A stretch of DNA of 37,748 nucleotides from an uncultured Prevotella sp. (GTDB lineage Bacteria; Bacteroidota; Bacteroidia; Bacteroidales; Bacteroidaceae), in assembly GCA_944321295.1 (NCBI GenBank), contig CALUKU010000028.1:1-37748 (forward strand), written 5' to 3'. The notes under the pieces were generated by a model, which was not told where the DNA came from, did not search any database, and saw only the letters and a program-made list of their open reading frames with translations. The translations under genes were made by a program, and so were the position numbers. Below are positions 25,169 to 34,147 of the stretch, piece by piece; the stretch's first letter is position 1; every line of letters begins with the position of its first letter.

Positions 25169-28012
25169 ATGTTTTATAAACTAATTGAAAATAAACGCAA
25201 TGAATGGTTTTCCTCTCCAGATTGTACTGTGAGAGAACTTATTAAATATATTGCCACTAAAGGACAGATGCGTGACGCACAAGTTGAAGCCATCAAAACA
25301 TACCTTTATCTCAAGATTGCTTGCAACAATGCGCCATTATGGAAGCTGTTTATTGACGGAACTTTTAATAGCCTTGATTTAGACAAAATGTTATTGTCTA
25401 CTTCTGCACGTGAAATACTGGAAACAAACAAAGCGGCTGTATCCCTGCTTGAATATTCAAAACTTACGGACCGCAACGGGAAGCAGCTTGCGCCGGAATT
25501 AGAAAAATTCATCATCAATGAAACCGATAAAATAGATTATGTTCAAACATTCAAAGATCTGTTTTATCAGGTAAATTACACCGACTATCTTTTCAGTCTT
25601 CCTATGGGAGCCGGAAAGACTTATCTGATGGCCGCTTTTATATATCTTGACTTATATTTCGCACAAAACGAGCCTAACAATCCGTGTTTCGCTCACAATT
25701 TCATGATATTTGCGCCGTCCGGTTTGAAGTCGTCAATCGTACCGAGCTTAAAGCATATCCAAGACTTTGACCCATCGTGGATAATTCCTGAGCCGGCTGC
25801 ATCAAAACTGAAAAACATTATTCAGTTTGAGATACTTGACGAGCAAAAATCCGCCAAGAACAGTAACATAATCAAAAATCCAAATGCACAAAAAATATCA
25901 AGTCATCAACCATTGGAGGACCTGATGGGTTTAGTAGCCATTACCAATGCCGAGAAAGTAATACTTGACCGTGTAGATAAAAGTGAAAACGAATACAGTT
26001 ATTATAGCAAGGAAGAACGGAAAAAGATAAAACAGGCTAATGAGCTACGTGATATAATTGGAAAGATTCCCAATCTTGCCATATATATTGACGAAGTACA
26101 TCATGCAGTTGACAGCGACATTAAATTACGTCAAGTAGTAAATGGATGGACAAAAAGAAAAACATTCAACGGCATGTTGGGCTTTTCAGGTACACCATAC
26201 CTTGAAAAAGCCGAAAGCGTGAAACTTGCTGATAAATTCACTATCAAGAATGTTGAACTTTCAAACGTGGTTTATTACTACCCGTTAATAAAAGGCGTGG
26301 GCAATTTCTTGAAAATTCCGACTGTAAGATATGCTGATAATGAAACGGAAACAATCATACGTAACGGCGTATGCGACTTTCTCGACAAATACAAAGACAC
26401 GGTATACGCGAACGGTACTTGCGCCAAACTTGCCATATACTGCGGACAGATAGAAACACTTGAAGAACAGATTTTACCGCAAGTATCCGAATTAGTATCT
26501 TCTTATGGTCTAAACCCTACAGAAGCAATTTTAAAATATCATAAAGGAAATAAGACATACCCTCAACCAGAAGGGGCAGAAGCCGAGTTTGCATCACTTG
26601 ACACAGACTTGTCACATATACGCATAATCCTTTTGGTGCAAATCGGCAAAGAGGGATGGGATTGTAAGAGCTTGACGGGAGTGATACTTCCTCAAAAAGG
26701 AGTTTGTCCCACTAACATGGTGTTGCAGACCAGCTGCCGCTGCCTCCGCCAAGTTGCAAAGCATGAGGAAGAGTCGGCATTGATTTGGCTGAACAAATTT
26801 AACGCAGACAAACTGAACAAACAACTGAAGCAACAGCAGAACATCACACTGCAAGAACTCAACGAAAGCGGTCAAAGCAATAAAATACGCATAGAACGCT
26901 TTTCGCGAATGGAGAAACAGAACGTTCCGCCTATAGATTTTTATCAGCTGAAAGTATCATATAACACGTTTGTCGTTGACGAACAACCGTCAACGCTGGA
27001 AAGGCTGAAAGACAAAGACTTGCTTGTAAAAGCCAAGTCTACAATCATCCATGAGCAAGACCTAACAGGTAAGGAAACAAACATCTACGACCAATATACA
27101 GAAAGCGACGAAACGACAAACTTCAATAACTGGCTGTGGCAAATATCAAAAGAAAGTTTTAATACGCTGCCCATCAGTGAATTGAAAAGATACGAGGCTG
27201 AATTGTGTGCGATATTCAGCCAGATAACAGAGCAAACTGAAACAGAAGATACATATCTTTCAAACAAATACGACCAACAGGAGATACGCTCACTTATCCG
27301 CAGGGCGTTTGTTCCAAAACGTGATTTTAACGCCGAGGAAGAAATAAATCTCTGTCAAGCCGGATTATTAAAGGCCGAAAAGCTGACATCGCCAGTAGTT
27401 GACGACAAAAAATATTATCCTTCACAAGATAATGTTCACGAAATAGTAGAATGGGATAAAAAGCCGCCAATACCGCCGCTTTCTCCCGAAGCCTTGGCAG
27501 CACTACAAGTGCTGAAGTCACAAGGACATGACGTGTCGCTCGCCAAAGACCCACACCCCGAGCGCGAGAATACATATCATTACCTGCCTTATCACTTCGA
27601 CAGTGGCTTGGAGCGAAAATATTTCATTAAAGCATGTACAATGCTTACCGACAAGAAGTTAGAACTATACTTCAACGGCGACGACACGCTGACCGAGTTC
27701 AAAATAGACTGCTACAAGCGCAAAGGCCAATCATGGGTTTACATAGGCAATTACGTGCCAGATTTCCTTATGCTCGACCGCAAGACCGACGGCTCGATAA
27801 ACCGTATAGCCATAATAGAAACAAAGGGCGATGGCTTTGCCGCCAAGTTTGCGGATAAGCGCAACTTTATGGATGACAAATTCATAACTGTGAACAACGA
27901 GAAGTTTGGTTACGACCGTTTCCGCTTCCTTTATTTGGAAGACACGTTCAAGCTGGACGAAATCTTAAGACGCACATTGGACGTAATAAACAATTTTTTC
28001 ACGACTAAATAA
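25169..28012 (+). CDS. Type III-like restriction subunit (helicase-nuclease)
   Basis: The 947-residue protein is a superfamily 2 helicase with Walker A PMGAGKTYL (about 145-153), DExH box DEVHH (about 308-312), a GFSGTPY motif (about 336-342) and a motif VI-like SCRCLRQV (about 521-528). Near the C-terminus a PD-(D/E)xK nuclease core is visible: VPDFLML (Asp 863) and IETKGDG (Glu 884, Lys 886). This is the layout of type III Res subunits, which move along DNA and cut away from the recognition site. The methyltransferase follows after 11 bp. The order restriction-then-methylation is reversed from classical mod-res operons. The AT-rich composition suggests horizontal transfer. Confidence 0.88.
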   Translation: MFYKLIENKRNEWFSSPDCTVRELIKYIATKGQMRDAQVEAIKTYLYLKIACNNAPLWKLFIDGTFNSLDLDKMLLSTSAREILETNKAAVSLLEYSKLTDRNGKQLAPELEKFIINETDKIDYVQTFKDLFYQVNYTDYLFSLPMGAGKTYLMAAFIYLDLYFAQNEPNNPCFAHNFMIFAPSGLKSSIVPSLKHIQDFDPSWIIPEPAASKLKNIIQFEILDEQKSAKNSNIIKNPNAQKISSHQPLEDLMGLVAITNAEKVILDRVDKSENEYSYYSKEERKKIKQANELRDIIGKIPNLAIYIDEVHHAVDSDIKLRQVVNGWTKRKTFNGMLGFSGTPYLEKAESVKLADKFTIKNVELSNVVYYYPLIKGVGNFLKIPTVRYADNETETIIRNGVCDFLDKYKDTVYANGTCAKLAIYCGQIETLEEQILPQVSELVSSYGLNPTEAILKYHKGNKTYPQPEGAEAEFASLDTDLSHIRIILLVQIGKEGWDCKSLTGVILPQKGVCPTNMVLQTSCRCLRQVAKHEEESALIWLNKFNADKLNKQLKQQQNITLQELNESGQSNKIRIERFSRMEKQNVPPIDFYQLKVSYNTFVVDEQPSTLERLKDKDLLVKAKSTIIHEQDLTGKETNIYDQYTESDETTNFNNWLWQISKESFNTLPISELKRYEAELCAIFSQITEQTETEDTYLSNKYDQQEIRSLIRRAFVPKRDFNAEEEINLCQAGLLKAEKLTSPVVDDKKYYPSQDNVHEIVEWDKKPPIPPLSPEALAALQVLKSQGHDVSLAKDPHPERENTYHYLPYHFDSGLERKYFIKACTMLTDKKLELYFNGDDTLTEFKIDCYKRKGQSWVYIGNYVPDFLMLDRKTDGSINRIAIIETKGDGFAAKFADKRNFMDDKFITVNNEKFGYDRFRFLYLEDTFKLDEILRRTLDVINNFFTTK

Positions 28013-28023
28013 TACATACCACT

Positions 28024-29997
28024 ATGGCAATAAAATATGTACCATATACCCCTAATACGTTACAAGGGCAAGCAATACTTGATAATTTTGTCCGCACAAG
28101 GCGCATACTCTATTATAATGACAACAGAAAAGTGCTGAAAAACATACAGCGTGGAATGCCGTTGTATGAAACAGAACTGCGCGAACGTGTAGGCAAAAAC
28201 GCCGATGGCAACCTTGTTATCCGTGGCGAATGTCTTTCAGCTTGCGCCTATTTGAAAGAAAATAATATAAAAGTAGACCTCGTATATATAGACCCTCCGT
28301 TTGCCAGCGGAGCTGATTACGCAAAAAAAGTTTATTTACGACGTAATCCTAAGATACAAAAAGCCATTAAATTGGCTGAAGAAAAATTGAAATCAAAAGG
28401 CGAATTCACTGACGTTGCAGCAGAACAATTGCCTGATTATGGCAACAAGGCAAAAATTGATGTTTCAGCATTAGAAATTGAAGACCTGCGTGTTTTTGAA
28501 GAAAAAATGTACGGCGACATCTGGAATAAGGAAAGTTACCTTAACTGGATGTACGAAAACCTTATGGGCATAAAGTCCGTAATGAGTGATACGGCAAGTA
28601 TTTACGTACACCTTGATTGGCATATAGGGCATTATGTAAAAATTTTATTAGATGAAATTTTTGGAGAAGAGAATTTTCAACGTGAAATTATATGGGATAT
28701 ACAGGTCTTATCCGGTTTTAAAACAATTGCTCCCAATTGGGTAAGAGGACATGATACTATATTTTATTACTCAAAAAGTGAAAATAGAGTATTCAACAAG
28801 CTTATACAACCACATAAAAAAGATTATCTTGACTCATTCAATCGAATAGATGAAAATGGTCGTCATTATATGGTTGCTCACGGAACTATTAGATATAGGG
28901 ATGAAGTTGAAAAAAAAGGTAAACCTTTCGGTGACGTATGGAACGACATTATGTCATTTCAACAACAGCCGACTTCTGACGAAAAAGTTGATTATGCTAC
29001 ACAAAAACCAACATCATTACTTGAGCGCATCATCAAAGCCAGCAGCAATGAGGGTATGGTCGTTGCAGACTTTTTTGGAGGAAGCGGAGTCACCGCTACA
29101 GTTGCATGTAAATTAAACAGGAATTTTATTCATGTTGATATAAATACGAACAGCATACAAACGACCCGTGACCGATTGAAAGCTATAAACGCGGAATTTG
29201 ACATATTGGAAGTTAAAGACGGTGTATCGTTATATCGTAATCCTGTACAGACAATGGACAAATTGAAAAAACTTATACATGGTTTACGCAACGAAGACGC
29301 ATTGGATAAATTCTGGGAAGGCAGCATTATCGACACAAAATACGGAATGTCGCCAGTATATATACCAAACCTTATAGACGGAACAACACGTGTACTTGAC
29401 AAATCTCTGATGAACCGCATTATCACCGAAGCAATGCCCGACCTACCGCCTGACACAAAGCGTGTGATTGTATATTACATTGACATTGACGACCGTGAAG
29501 GAATAGAACAATTTATTAGGGAACGAAACGACACATTGATAAAGATAGAGCTGCGCGACCTTAAACAGGTGCTTGACGATGTTGTCGCTGACGATTACGC
29601 AGAATGGAATTTGTCGGAGGAGCAGACAGAACTGATAAAGGAATGGAAAGTCGAGATTCTTCAATTCCAAAGCGACCGCATAAAACGAAAGATAGACGAG
29701 CTTAACCAAAAGAACGAACAACAAGTATTGCACGGAGGTAGTAAAAAACTTGCCCGCATACAGTTAAGCGAAGAAGGGTTGGAAGCAATCGAATGGGTTA
29801 GCCTTGACTGCACGTCGGCAGAGAAAAACGCGCCTTGGCATAGCGACGCCGAAATAAAGATTGACAAGCTCGGATATGCAATAATAAACAGCAAGAAGAC
29901 CTCTGAATATTGGGACGCCTGCATACGCAGTATGCAAAAACCATTGCGCATGAAAATCCGCAATATCTGCGGCGACGAAACGGTGTTCTGCTTATAA
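28024..29997 (+). CDS. Type III-like adenine DNA methyltransferase (Mod)
   Basis: The 657-residue protein has the catalytic DPPF motif (residues 90-93, in VYIDPPFASG) before the SAM-binding FFGGSG motif (350-355), the beta-class order of type III Mod enzymes. The roughly 250 residues between these motifs should hold target recognition. After about residue 480 there is an extra 170-residue tail (YYIDIDDREGIEQFIRER, then a charged helix, then a small mixed region) that is not needed for methylation and may contact the restriction subunit. Methylation protects host sites from the upstream nuclease, most likely as N6-methyladenine. The recognition sequence cannot be read from the protein. Confidence 0.9.
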   Translation: MAIKYVPYTPNTLQGQAILDNFVRTRRILYYNDNRKVLKNIQRGMPLYETELRERVGKNADGNLVIRGECLSACAYLKENNIKVDLVYIDPPFASGADYAKKVYLRRNPKIQKAIKLAEEKLKSKGEFTDVAAEQLPDYGNKAKIDVSALEIEDLRVFEEKMYGDIWNKESYLNWMYENLMGIKSVMSDTASIYVHLDWHIGHYVKILLDEIFGEENFQREIIWDIQVLSGFKTIAPNWVRGHDTIFYYSKSENRVFNKLIQPHKKDYLDSFNRIDENGRHYMVAHGTIRYRDEVEKKGKPFGDVWNDIMSFQQQPTSDEKVDYATQKPTSLLERIIKASSNEGMVVADFFGGSGVTATVACKLNRNFIHVDINTNSIQTTRDRLKAINAEFDILEVKDGVSLYRNPVQTMDKLKKLIHGLRNEDALDKFWEGSIIDTKYGMSPVYIPNLIDGTTRVLDKSLMNRIITEAMPDLPPDTKRVIVYYIDIDDREGIEQFIRERNDTLIKIELRDLKQVLDDVVADDYAEWNLSEEQTELIKEWKVEILQFQSDRIKRKIDELNQKNEQQVLHGGSKKLARIQLSEEGLEAIEWVSLDCTSAEKNAPWHSDAEIKIDKLGYAIINSKKTSEYWDACIRSMQKPLRMKIRNICGDETVFCL

Positions 29998-30001
29998 TTA
30001 A

Positions 30002-30044
30002 AAAGCTTTTGGTTGAACAATTAATCAACCAAAAGCTTTCTTTT
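30002..30044 (+). terminator. Terminator between methyltransferase and AbiH genes
   Basis: A 15-bp perfect stem, AAAGCTTTTGGTTGA (30002-30016) with its complement at 30025-30039, and the tail CTTTT make a good intrinsic terminator. It begins 5 bp after the mod stop and ends 20 bp before the AbiH start, so AbiH may depend on read-through. Confidence 0.8.
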
Positions 30045-30064
30045 CACAAAATAAAAAAATCACG

Positions 30065-31243
30065 ATGAACAGGATTATTCTCGTAGGCAACGGCTTCGAC
30101 TTGGCACACGGACTGCCAACAAGCTATAAAGACTTTATCCACTGGTATTTTGACAAGTGGGCTTTTAGATTATCAGAATGTTCCAAACGAATAGACAAAG
30201 ACATATTGTGTACATTTGAATTACTTTCAAACGATGGTTGGTTGCCTTTTCTTTATAGCTGGAGTAGTTCGACAGCTCGTATAAAAGGACATGAACTAAT
30301 CAATATACTCATCCAAGATAAACACAATTGCAATGCCGTATTTTGCCAATTCATGCAAAACATATACAAATCTTTAGAAACAAAAAGATGGGTGGATATT
30401 GAAAACGAATATTATAAACTCCTGAAACCATTAGCAAGCAACTATTCCTCTGACCCAGACCTTATTTCAGCAGAAGCTAAAAAATTGAATGACGAATTAG
30501 ATTATCTTACTTCTCGCTTAATCGAATATCTGAATCAAGTGCAAAACAGGTATCTGACAAAAGACAAGAATATCAATCCTGAAATCGAAGATTTAATTTT
30601 TGAACCAATAAACATTAATGACATCTCTGTTGAAACAAAATCAAAACTCAACGAAAAAACGGACGACATAGACTTGATTGACGATAAGTATCCGAACAGA
30701 ATAATGATATTGAATTTCAATTACACAAAGACTGCAGATATACAGACATGTAAAAATGGTGTTTTGGAGATAAAAACAAATTACATACATGGCGACCTGT
30801 CTAATCACAAAAGCATTATATTCGGATACGGGGATGAGTTAGACAACAATTTTAGAAAAATACTCGACCTCAATGATAACAATATGCTAAAAGAGATTAA
30901 GTCTGTAAGATATCTGGAAACTGACAATTATCGGAACCTACTGGAATTCATCGAAAGTGATATCTTCCAAATTTATGTCATGGGACATTCATGCGGAAAT
31001 TCAGACCGAACTCTGCTTAACACACTATTCGAACATAAGAATTGTGCAACAATAAAACCTTTTTACCATAAAAGAGAAGATAACTCTGATGATTATTTGA
31101 ATATCGTGCAAAACATAATGCGCAATTTCAATGACATGAAGATGATGCGTGACAAAGTTGTTGACAAAACAAGATGTAAGCCATTACCTCAAATGAAACT
31201 ACAACCGAAGCCGCAAGCCGAAAGCAATTATTATCCACATTAA
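30065..31243 (+). CDS. AbiH-family abortive infection protein
   Basis: The 392-residue protein begins with IILVGNGFDLAHGLPTSYKDF (split here as ILVGNGFDLAHGLP and TSYKDF), the N-terminal signature of the AbiH family, and also carries MILNFNYT, NYIHGDL and YVMGHSCGNSD, which fit its later conserved blocks. AbiH proteins stop phage growth by killing or arresting infected cells; the mechanism is not settled. Its place after a restriction-modification pair marks a small defence island. It is AT-rich like the two genes before it. A hairpin in front may limit its expression, which would suit a toxic product. Confidence 0.85.
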   Translation: MNRIILVGNGFDLAHGLPTSYKDFIHWYFDKWAFRLSECSKRIDKDILCTFELLSNDGWLPFLYSWSSSTARIKGHELINILIQDKHNCNAVFCQFMQNIYKSLETKRWVDIENEYYKLLKPLASNYSSDPDLISAEAKKLNDELDYLTSRLIEYLNQVQNRYLTKDKNINPEIEDLIFEPININDISVETKSKLNEKTDDIDLIDDKYPNRIMILNFNYTKTADIQTCKNGVLEIKTNYIHGDLSNHKSIIFGYGDELDNNFRKILDLNDNNMLKEIKSVRYLETDNYRNLLEFIESDIFQIYVMGHSCGNSDRTLLNTLFEHKNCATIKPFYHKREDNSDDYLNIVQNIMRNFNDMKMMRDKVVDKTRCKPLPQMKLQPKPQAESNYYPH

Positions 31244-31327
31244 AAGTGTATTCATTAAGAAACACAAACAAAATTCCAAGCTATTGGATGATTATGAATC
31301 ATTAATCATATTTTACGTTGTTCTTAA

Positions 31328-31552
31328 TGTCACAATGTCACGACGCAAGGAAATGTGTTGGCAATCAGTGCATTAAGCTGTGACATTAACTATTGCGGCA
31401 CTTTCACAAATGTCACGGCGCAAGGCGGAGCGTGACGGAAGTGACATTAAACGAGAAGGTAATGTCACGGCGTAAGATGGTGACATACAAAGGGTTACGG
31501 CATGCGGTGACATTGTGACATTAGTTGTAAGCATTAATTTGCGATGTCACGG
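31328..31552. repeat. GTGACATT / AATGTCACG cluster, locus B
   Basis: AATGTCACGRCGYAAG occurs three times as direct repeats (31334-31349, 31409-31424, 31461-31476). GTGACATT occurs in several more places, including the 17-mer GTGACATTGTGACATTA (31507-31523) shared exactly with 9787-9803. About ten cores are visible. Confidence 0.7.
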
Positions 31553-31566
31553 CTATTTGTAATGCA

Positions 31567-31645
31567 AAAGACGGTAAATGACAAGACTATAAGCGGTAAA
31601 CTGCAATGTAAAAGAGCACATATTGCAACGTGAAAGGTTGCCGAT
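31567..31645. repeat. 22-bp-phased palindromic repeat, locus 3
   Basis: Units begin at 31567 (AAAGACGGTAAAT), 31589, 31611 (AAAGAGCACATAT) and 31633 (AAAGGTTGCCGAT), exactly 22 bp apart. They are more decayed than the units at 9939 and 20097. Confidence 0.5.
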
Positions 31646-31712
31646 TACATCTCGACTGGCGACATGTCGCGTAATAGAACCTATACAAAAACAAGTGTAG
31701 AATATCTTTCAT

Positions 31713-31891
31713 CTGTCATTTTCTCATATAAGGCAGTGGCTGTCAGACTGTTACGGGCTGACAGATGTTTGGTGCATCATTCAGCCGCCTGTCAGCTTGC
31801 TGAAAGAAATGAAGGACGGCTGACAGGTAAAAGCGGCGTCTGTCAGCGCATAACGTACAGGCACTCAAAGTGTTATCCGTAAAACTGACAG
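31713..31891. repeat. Alternating CTGTCAG / CTGACAG array
   Basis: CTGTCAG at 31740, 31789 and 31840 alternates with CTGACAG at 31758, 31820 and 31885, giving three inverted pairs. CATCTGTCA at 31711 is the inverse of TGACAGATG, which follows at 31759 and 31886. The array lies just beyond the stop of the last efflux gene (- strand). Confidence 0.6.
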
Positions 31892-31914
31892 ATGAAAGAT
31901 ATTCTTACGTGAAA

Positions 31915-33030
31915 TCAATTTGTTTTCTTGTAGCTCAATATCGCGCCTGCCCACGACACGGCGGCGTAGGCGGCCATCGAGACGAGTTGCGGCTGCAGGT
32001 CAGCCAGGGTGCTGCCTTTCAGGTAAAGGGCGCGCAGCGTCTCGATGTAGTAGCGCAAGGGGTTGGCGTATGTTAGGGCCTGCGCCCAGCGCGGCATACT
32101 GGCTATCGGCGTGAGCAGACCGCTCATGAGGACGAATATTATGAGGAAGAAGAACATCAGCAGGGCGGCCTGCTGCATGGTTGAGGAGCAGTTTGACACG
32201 ATTAGACCAAGACTCGACACGATAAGGAAGAACAGCAGCGAGGATAATATTATACCCCCGACGCTGCCACGGGGCCACATGCCGTAGAAGACGCATGCCC
32301 ACAGCATTGACCAAAGAAGCATGAACAGGCCTATAATCCAGTAAGGCACGAGCTTCGAGAGGATGAAGTCGCGGCGGCTGACCGGCGTAACGTTGATTTG
32401 CTCGATGGTGCCTTTCTCCTTTTCTCCGACGATGTTCAGCGCTGGCAGATAGCCTATGAGCAGCGTCAGCAGCATGGCGATTATGCCGGGCACCATGAAC
32501 ACCTTGTAATCGAGCGACGGGTTGAAGAGATAACGGGGGCGCACGTCAACGCCACTGCTTGCGCCCTGCCCCATCCCGACGCCATGCTCCGCACGCTGCG
32601 CGGAGGCAAAATCTGATATGATGTTGAGCATATATGCCTGGCCGAGCGCACCCTTCACGCCGTTCACGGCGTTGGCATGCACGTTGACGGAGGCCTCGCC
32701 CGTACGCACTACGTCGGAGGAGAAGCCGTGCGGTATCTCAAGTATTACGTCGGCCGTGCCCTGCTCCACCTGCGCAAGCGCACTGCCGTAACCGCCCTCG
32801 ACGGATGTCAGCGCAAAGTAAGACGAGGCGTCCACCTGCTCTACGAGCCGCCGGGACATTGTGCTGCGGTCGTTGTCTACGACGCAGAACATCAAGTTCC
32901 TTATCTCCTGATTTGCCGCATACGGCACTATCAAGAGCATTACTATCGGCAGCACGACAAATATTTTCGGCAGGAAAGCATTGCGCTTTATTTGCAAAAA
33001 CTCCTTTTGTATTAAATATCTTATCGCCAT
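31915..33030 (-). CDS. ABC-2 type permease of the efflux operon (second)
   Basis: The 371-residue protein has one N-terminal membrane helix (about 23-42), a periplasmic domain of about 130 residues, and five C-terminal helices, the layout of YbhS/YbhR-type ABC-2 permeases. GEKEKGTIEQINVTPVSR near residue 205 is the conserved coupling region that touches the ATPase. Seven bp separate it from the first permease. The pair should form a heterodimeric channel that exports drugs or other small hydrophobic molecules with the HlyD and TolC partners encoded upstream. Confidence 0.88.
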   Translation of the reverse strand: MAIRYLIQKEFLQIKRNAFLPKIFVVLPIVMLLIVPYAANQEIRNLMFCVVDNDRSTMSRRLVEQVDASSYFALTSVEGGYGSALAQVEQGTADVILEIPHGFSSDVVRTGEASVNVHANAVNGVKGALGQAYMLNIISDFASAQRAEHGVGMGQGASSGVDVRPRYLFNPSLDYKVFMVPGIIAMLLTLLIGYLPALNIVGEKEKGTIEQINVTPVSRRDFILSKLVPYWIIGLFMLLWSMLWACVFYGMWPRGSVGGIILSSLLFFLIVSSLGLIVSNCSSTMQQAALLMFFFLIIFVLMSGLLTPIASMPRWAQALTYANPLRYYIETLRALYLKGSTLADLQPQLVSMAAYAAVSWAGAILSYKKTN

Positions 33031-33037
33031 ACAACTA

Positions 33038-34144
33038 TTATAATCTTACTTTAAACTTCTTCAGCGCGACCACAAGCAGCACCACTTCCATGGCGCACAT
33101 CACCAAAACATCGGTCCGTATGTATTGCGCATTCACTCCCTGTATCATCAGGCGGCGCGCAGCGTCGATGTACCAGCGCGCAGGAACGATGGTGGAGAGG
33201 TATTGCAGCACCGGCGGCATGCTCTCGATTGGGAAGGCAAGACCCGACAGATAGACGGTAGGAATGATGAAAAGCATTGACACTACCATCGCCGCCACCT
33301 GTGTGCGGACGAGCGTCGACACGAAAAGGCCGAGCGTAAGGCAGACGAGGAGGTAAAGCAGCGTTGTGCCGAGGAACGCCCACAGGCTGCCTGCCATCGG
33401 CACGCCGAGCACGAAGCGCGAAAGAACGAGCACCGTGGCGACGTTGAACGATGAAATCACAAAATAAGGCACGAGCTTCGACAGGATGATGCACGCCGGC
33501 GATAGCGGCGACGCCAACAGCACTTCCATCGTGCCCGTCTCCTTCTCGCGCACTATTGACACGCTGCTCATCATCACGCACACGAGCATGAGCACCATGC
33601 CCATTACGCCCGGAACGAAGTTGTACTCGCTCTTTTGCTGCGGGTTATAGAGCATCCGCGTTACCGGAACGATGTTCATCCGCACGTTATCGGCATTGCC
33701 CGACACGGCGTCCTGCCGCATGGAGGCGAGCACCTGCATGACGTATTGCAGGCGTATTGTGGCTTGGTTAGGCTCCGTTCCGTCAACGAGCAGCTGCACT
33801 TCAGCCGTGCCCTTATGCACCAAGTCGGCGGCGAAGCCGTTGCCGAAGATTACCGCTACGTCAACCTTGCCTTGGCGGAACAGGCTGTAGACGTCATCAA
33901 TGCCCGTCACGCTGTAGCAGAGCGACATGTACGGATTTGCCGCCAGGCGGTCGCACGCCTTACGGGTCAGCACGTCGTGCGACGAGTCGAGCACAGCCAC
34001 GCGCACGTTCTTCACTTCCGTCGACACGGCATAGCCGAACTGCAACAGCAGCACAACCGGTACGGCGAGCAGTATGAACATGCTGCGACGGTCACGAATG
34101 ATGTGCAGAAACTCCTTGCCTATAAAAGAAACATATTGCTTCAT
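33038..34144 (-). CDS. ABC-2 type permease of the efflux operon (first)
   Basis: The 368-residue protein has the same layout as its downstream neighbour: an N-terminal helix (MFILLAVPVVLLLQFGYAV), a periplasmic domain, and the coupling motif REKETGTMEVLLASPLSP near residue 200 followed by five helices. It starts 3 bp after the ATPase gene, so translation is probably coupled. The two permeases are similar in design but diverged, as expected for a heterodimer. Confidence 0.88.
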   Translation of the reverse strand: MKQYVSFIGKEFLHIIRDRRSMFILLAVPVVLLLQFGYAVSTEVKNVRVAVLDSSHDVLTRKACDRLAANPYMSLCYSVTGIDDVYSLFRQGKVDVAVIFGNGFAADLVHKGTAEVQLLVDGTEPNQATIRLQYVMQVLASMRQDAVSGNADNVRMNIVPVTRMLYNPQQKSEYNFVPGVMGMVLMLVCVMMSSVSIVREKETGTMEVLLASPLSPACIILSKLVPYFVISSFNVATVLVLSRFVLGVPMAGSLWAFLGTTLLYLLVCLTLGLFVSTLVRTQVAAMVVSMLFIIPTVYLSGLAFPIESMPPVLQYLSTIVPARWYIDAARRLMIQGVNAQYIRTDVLVMCAMEVVLLVVALKKFKVRL

Positions 34145-34147
34145 GCG

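Larger units (their letters stand above)
31244..31914. other. Repeat-rich intergenic region, no gene
   Basis: No supported gene lies in about 670 bp between AbiH and the end of the efflux operon. It holds a GTGACATT/AATGTCACG cluster (31328-31552), four units of the 22-bp-phased palindrome (31567-31645) and a CTGTCAG/CTGACAG alternating array (31713-31891). A 72-codon frame at 31664-31882 runs through the array and is probably chance. Confidence 0.75.

Noticed and set aside
31664-31882. 72-codon open frame next to AbiH
   Set aside because: It covers the CTGTCAG array, and its residues follow the repeats; no protein family is recognised.
31328-31891. Possible CRISPR array
   Set aside because: Repeats are short, irregularly spaced and in both orientations; no fixed 28-37 bp repeat or unique equal-length spacers, and no cas genes.
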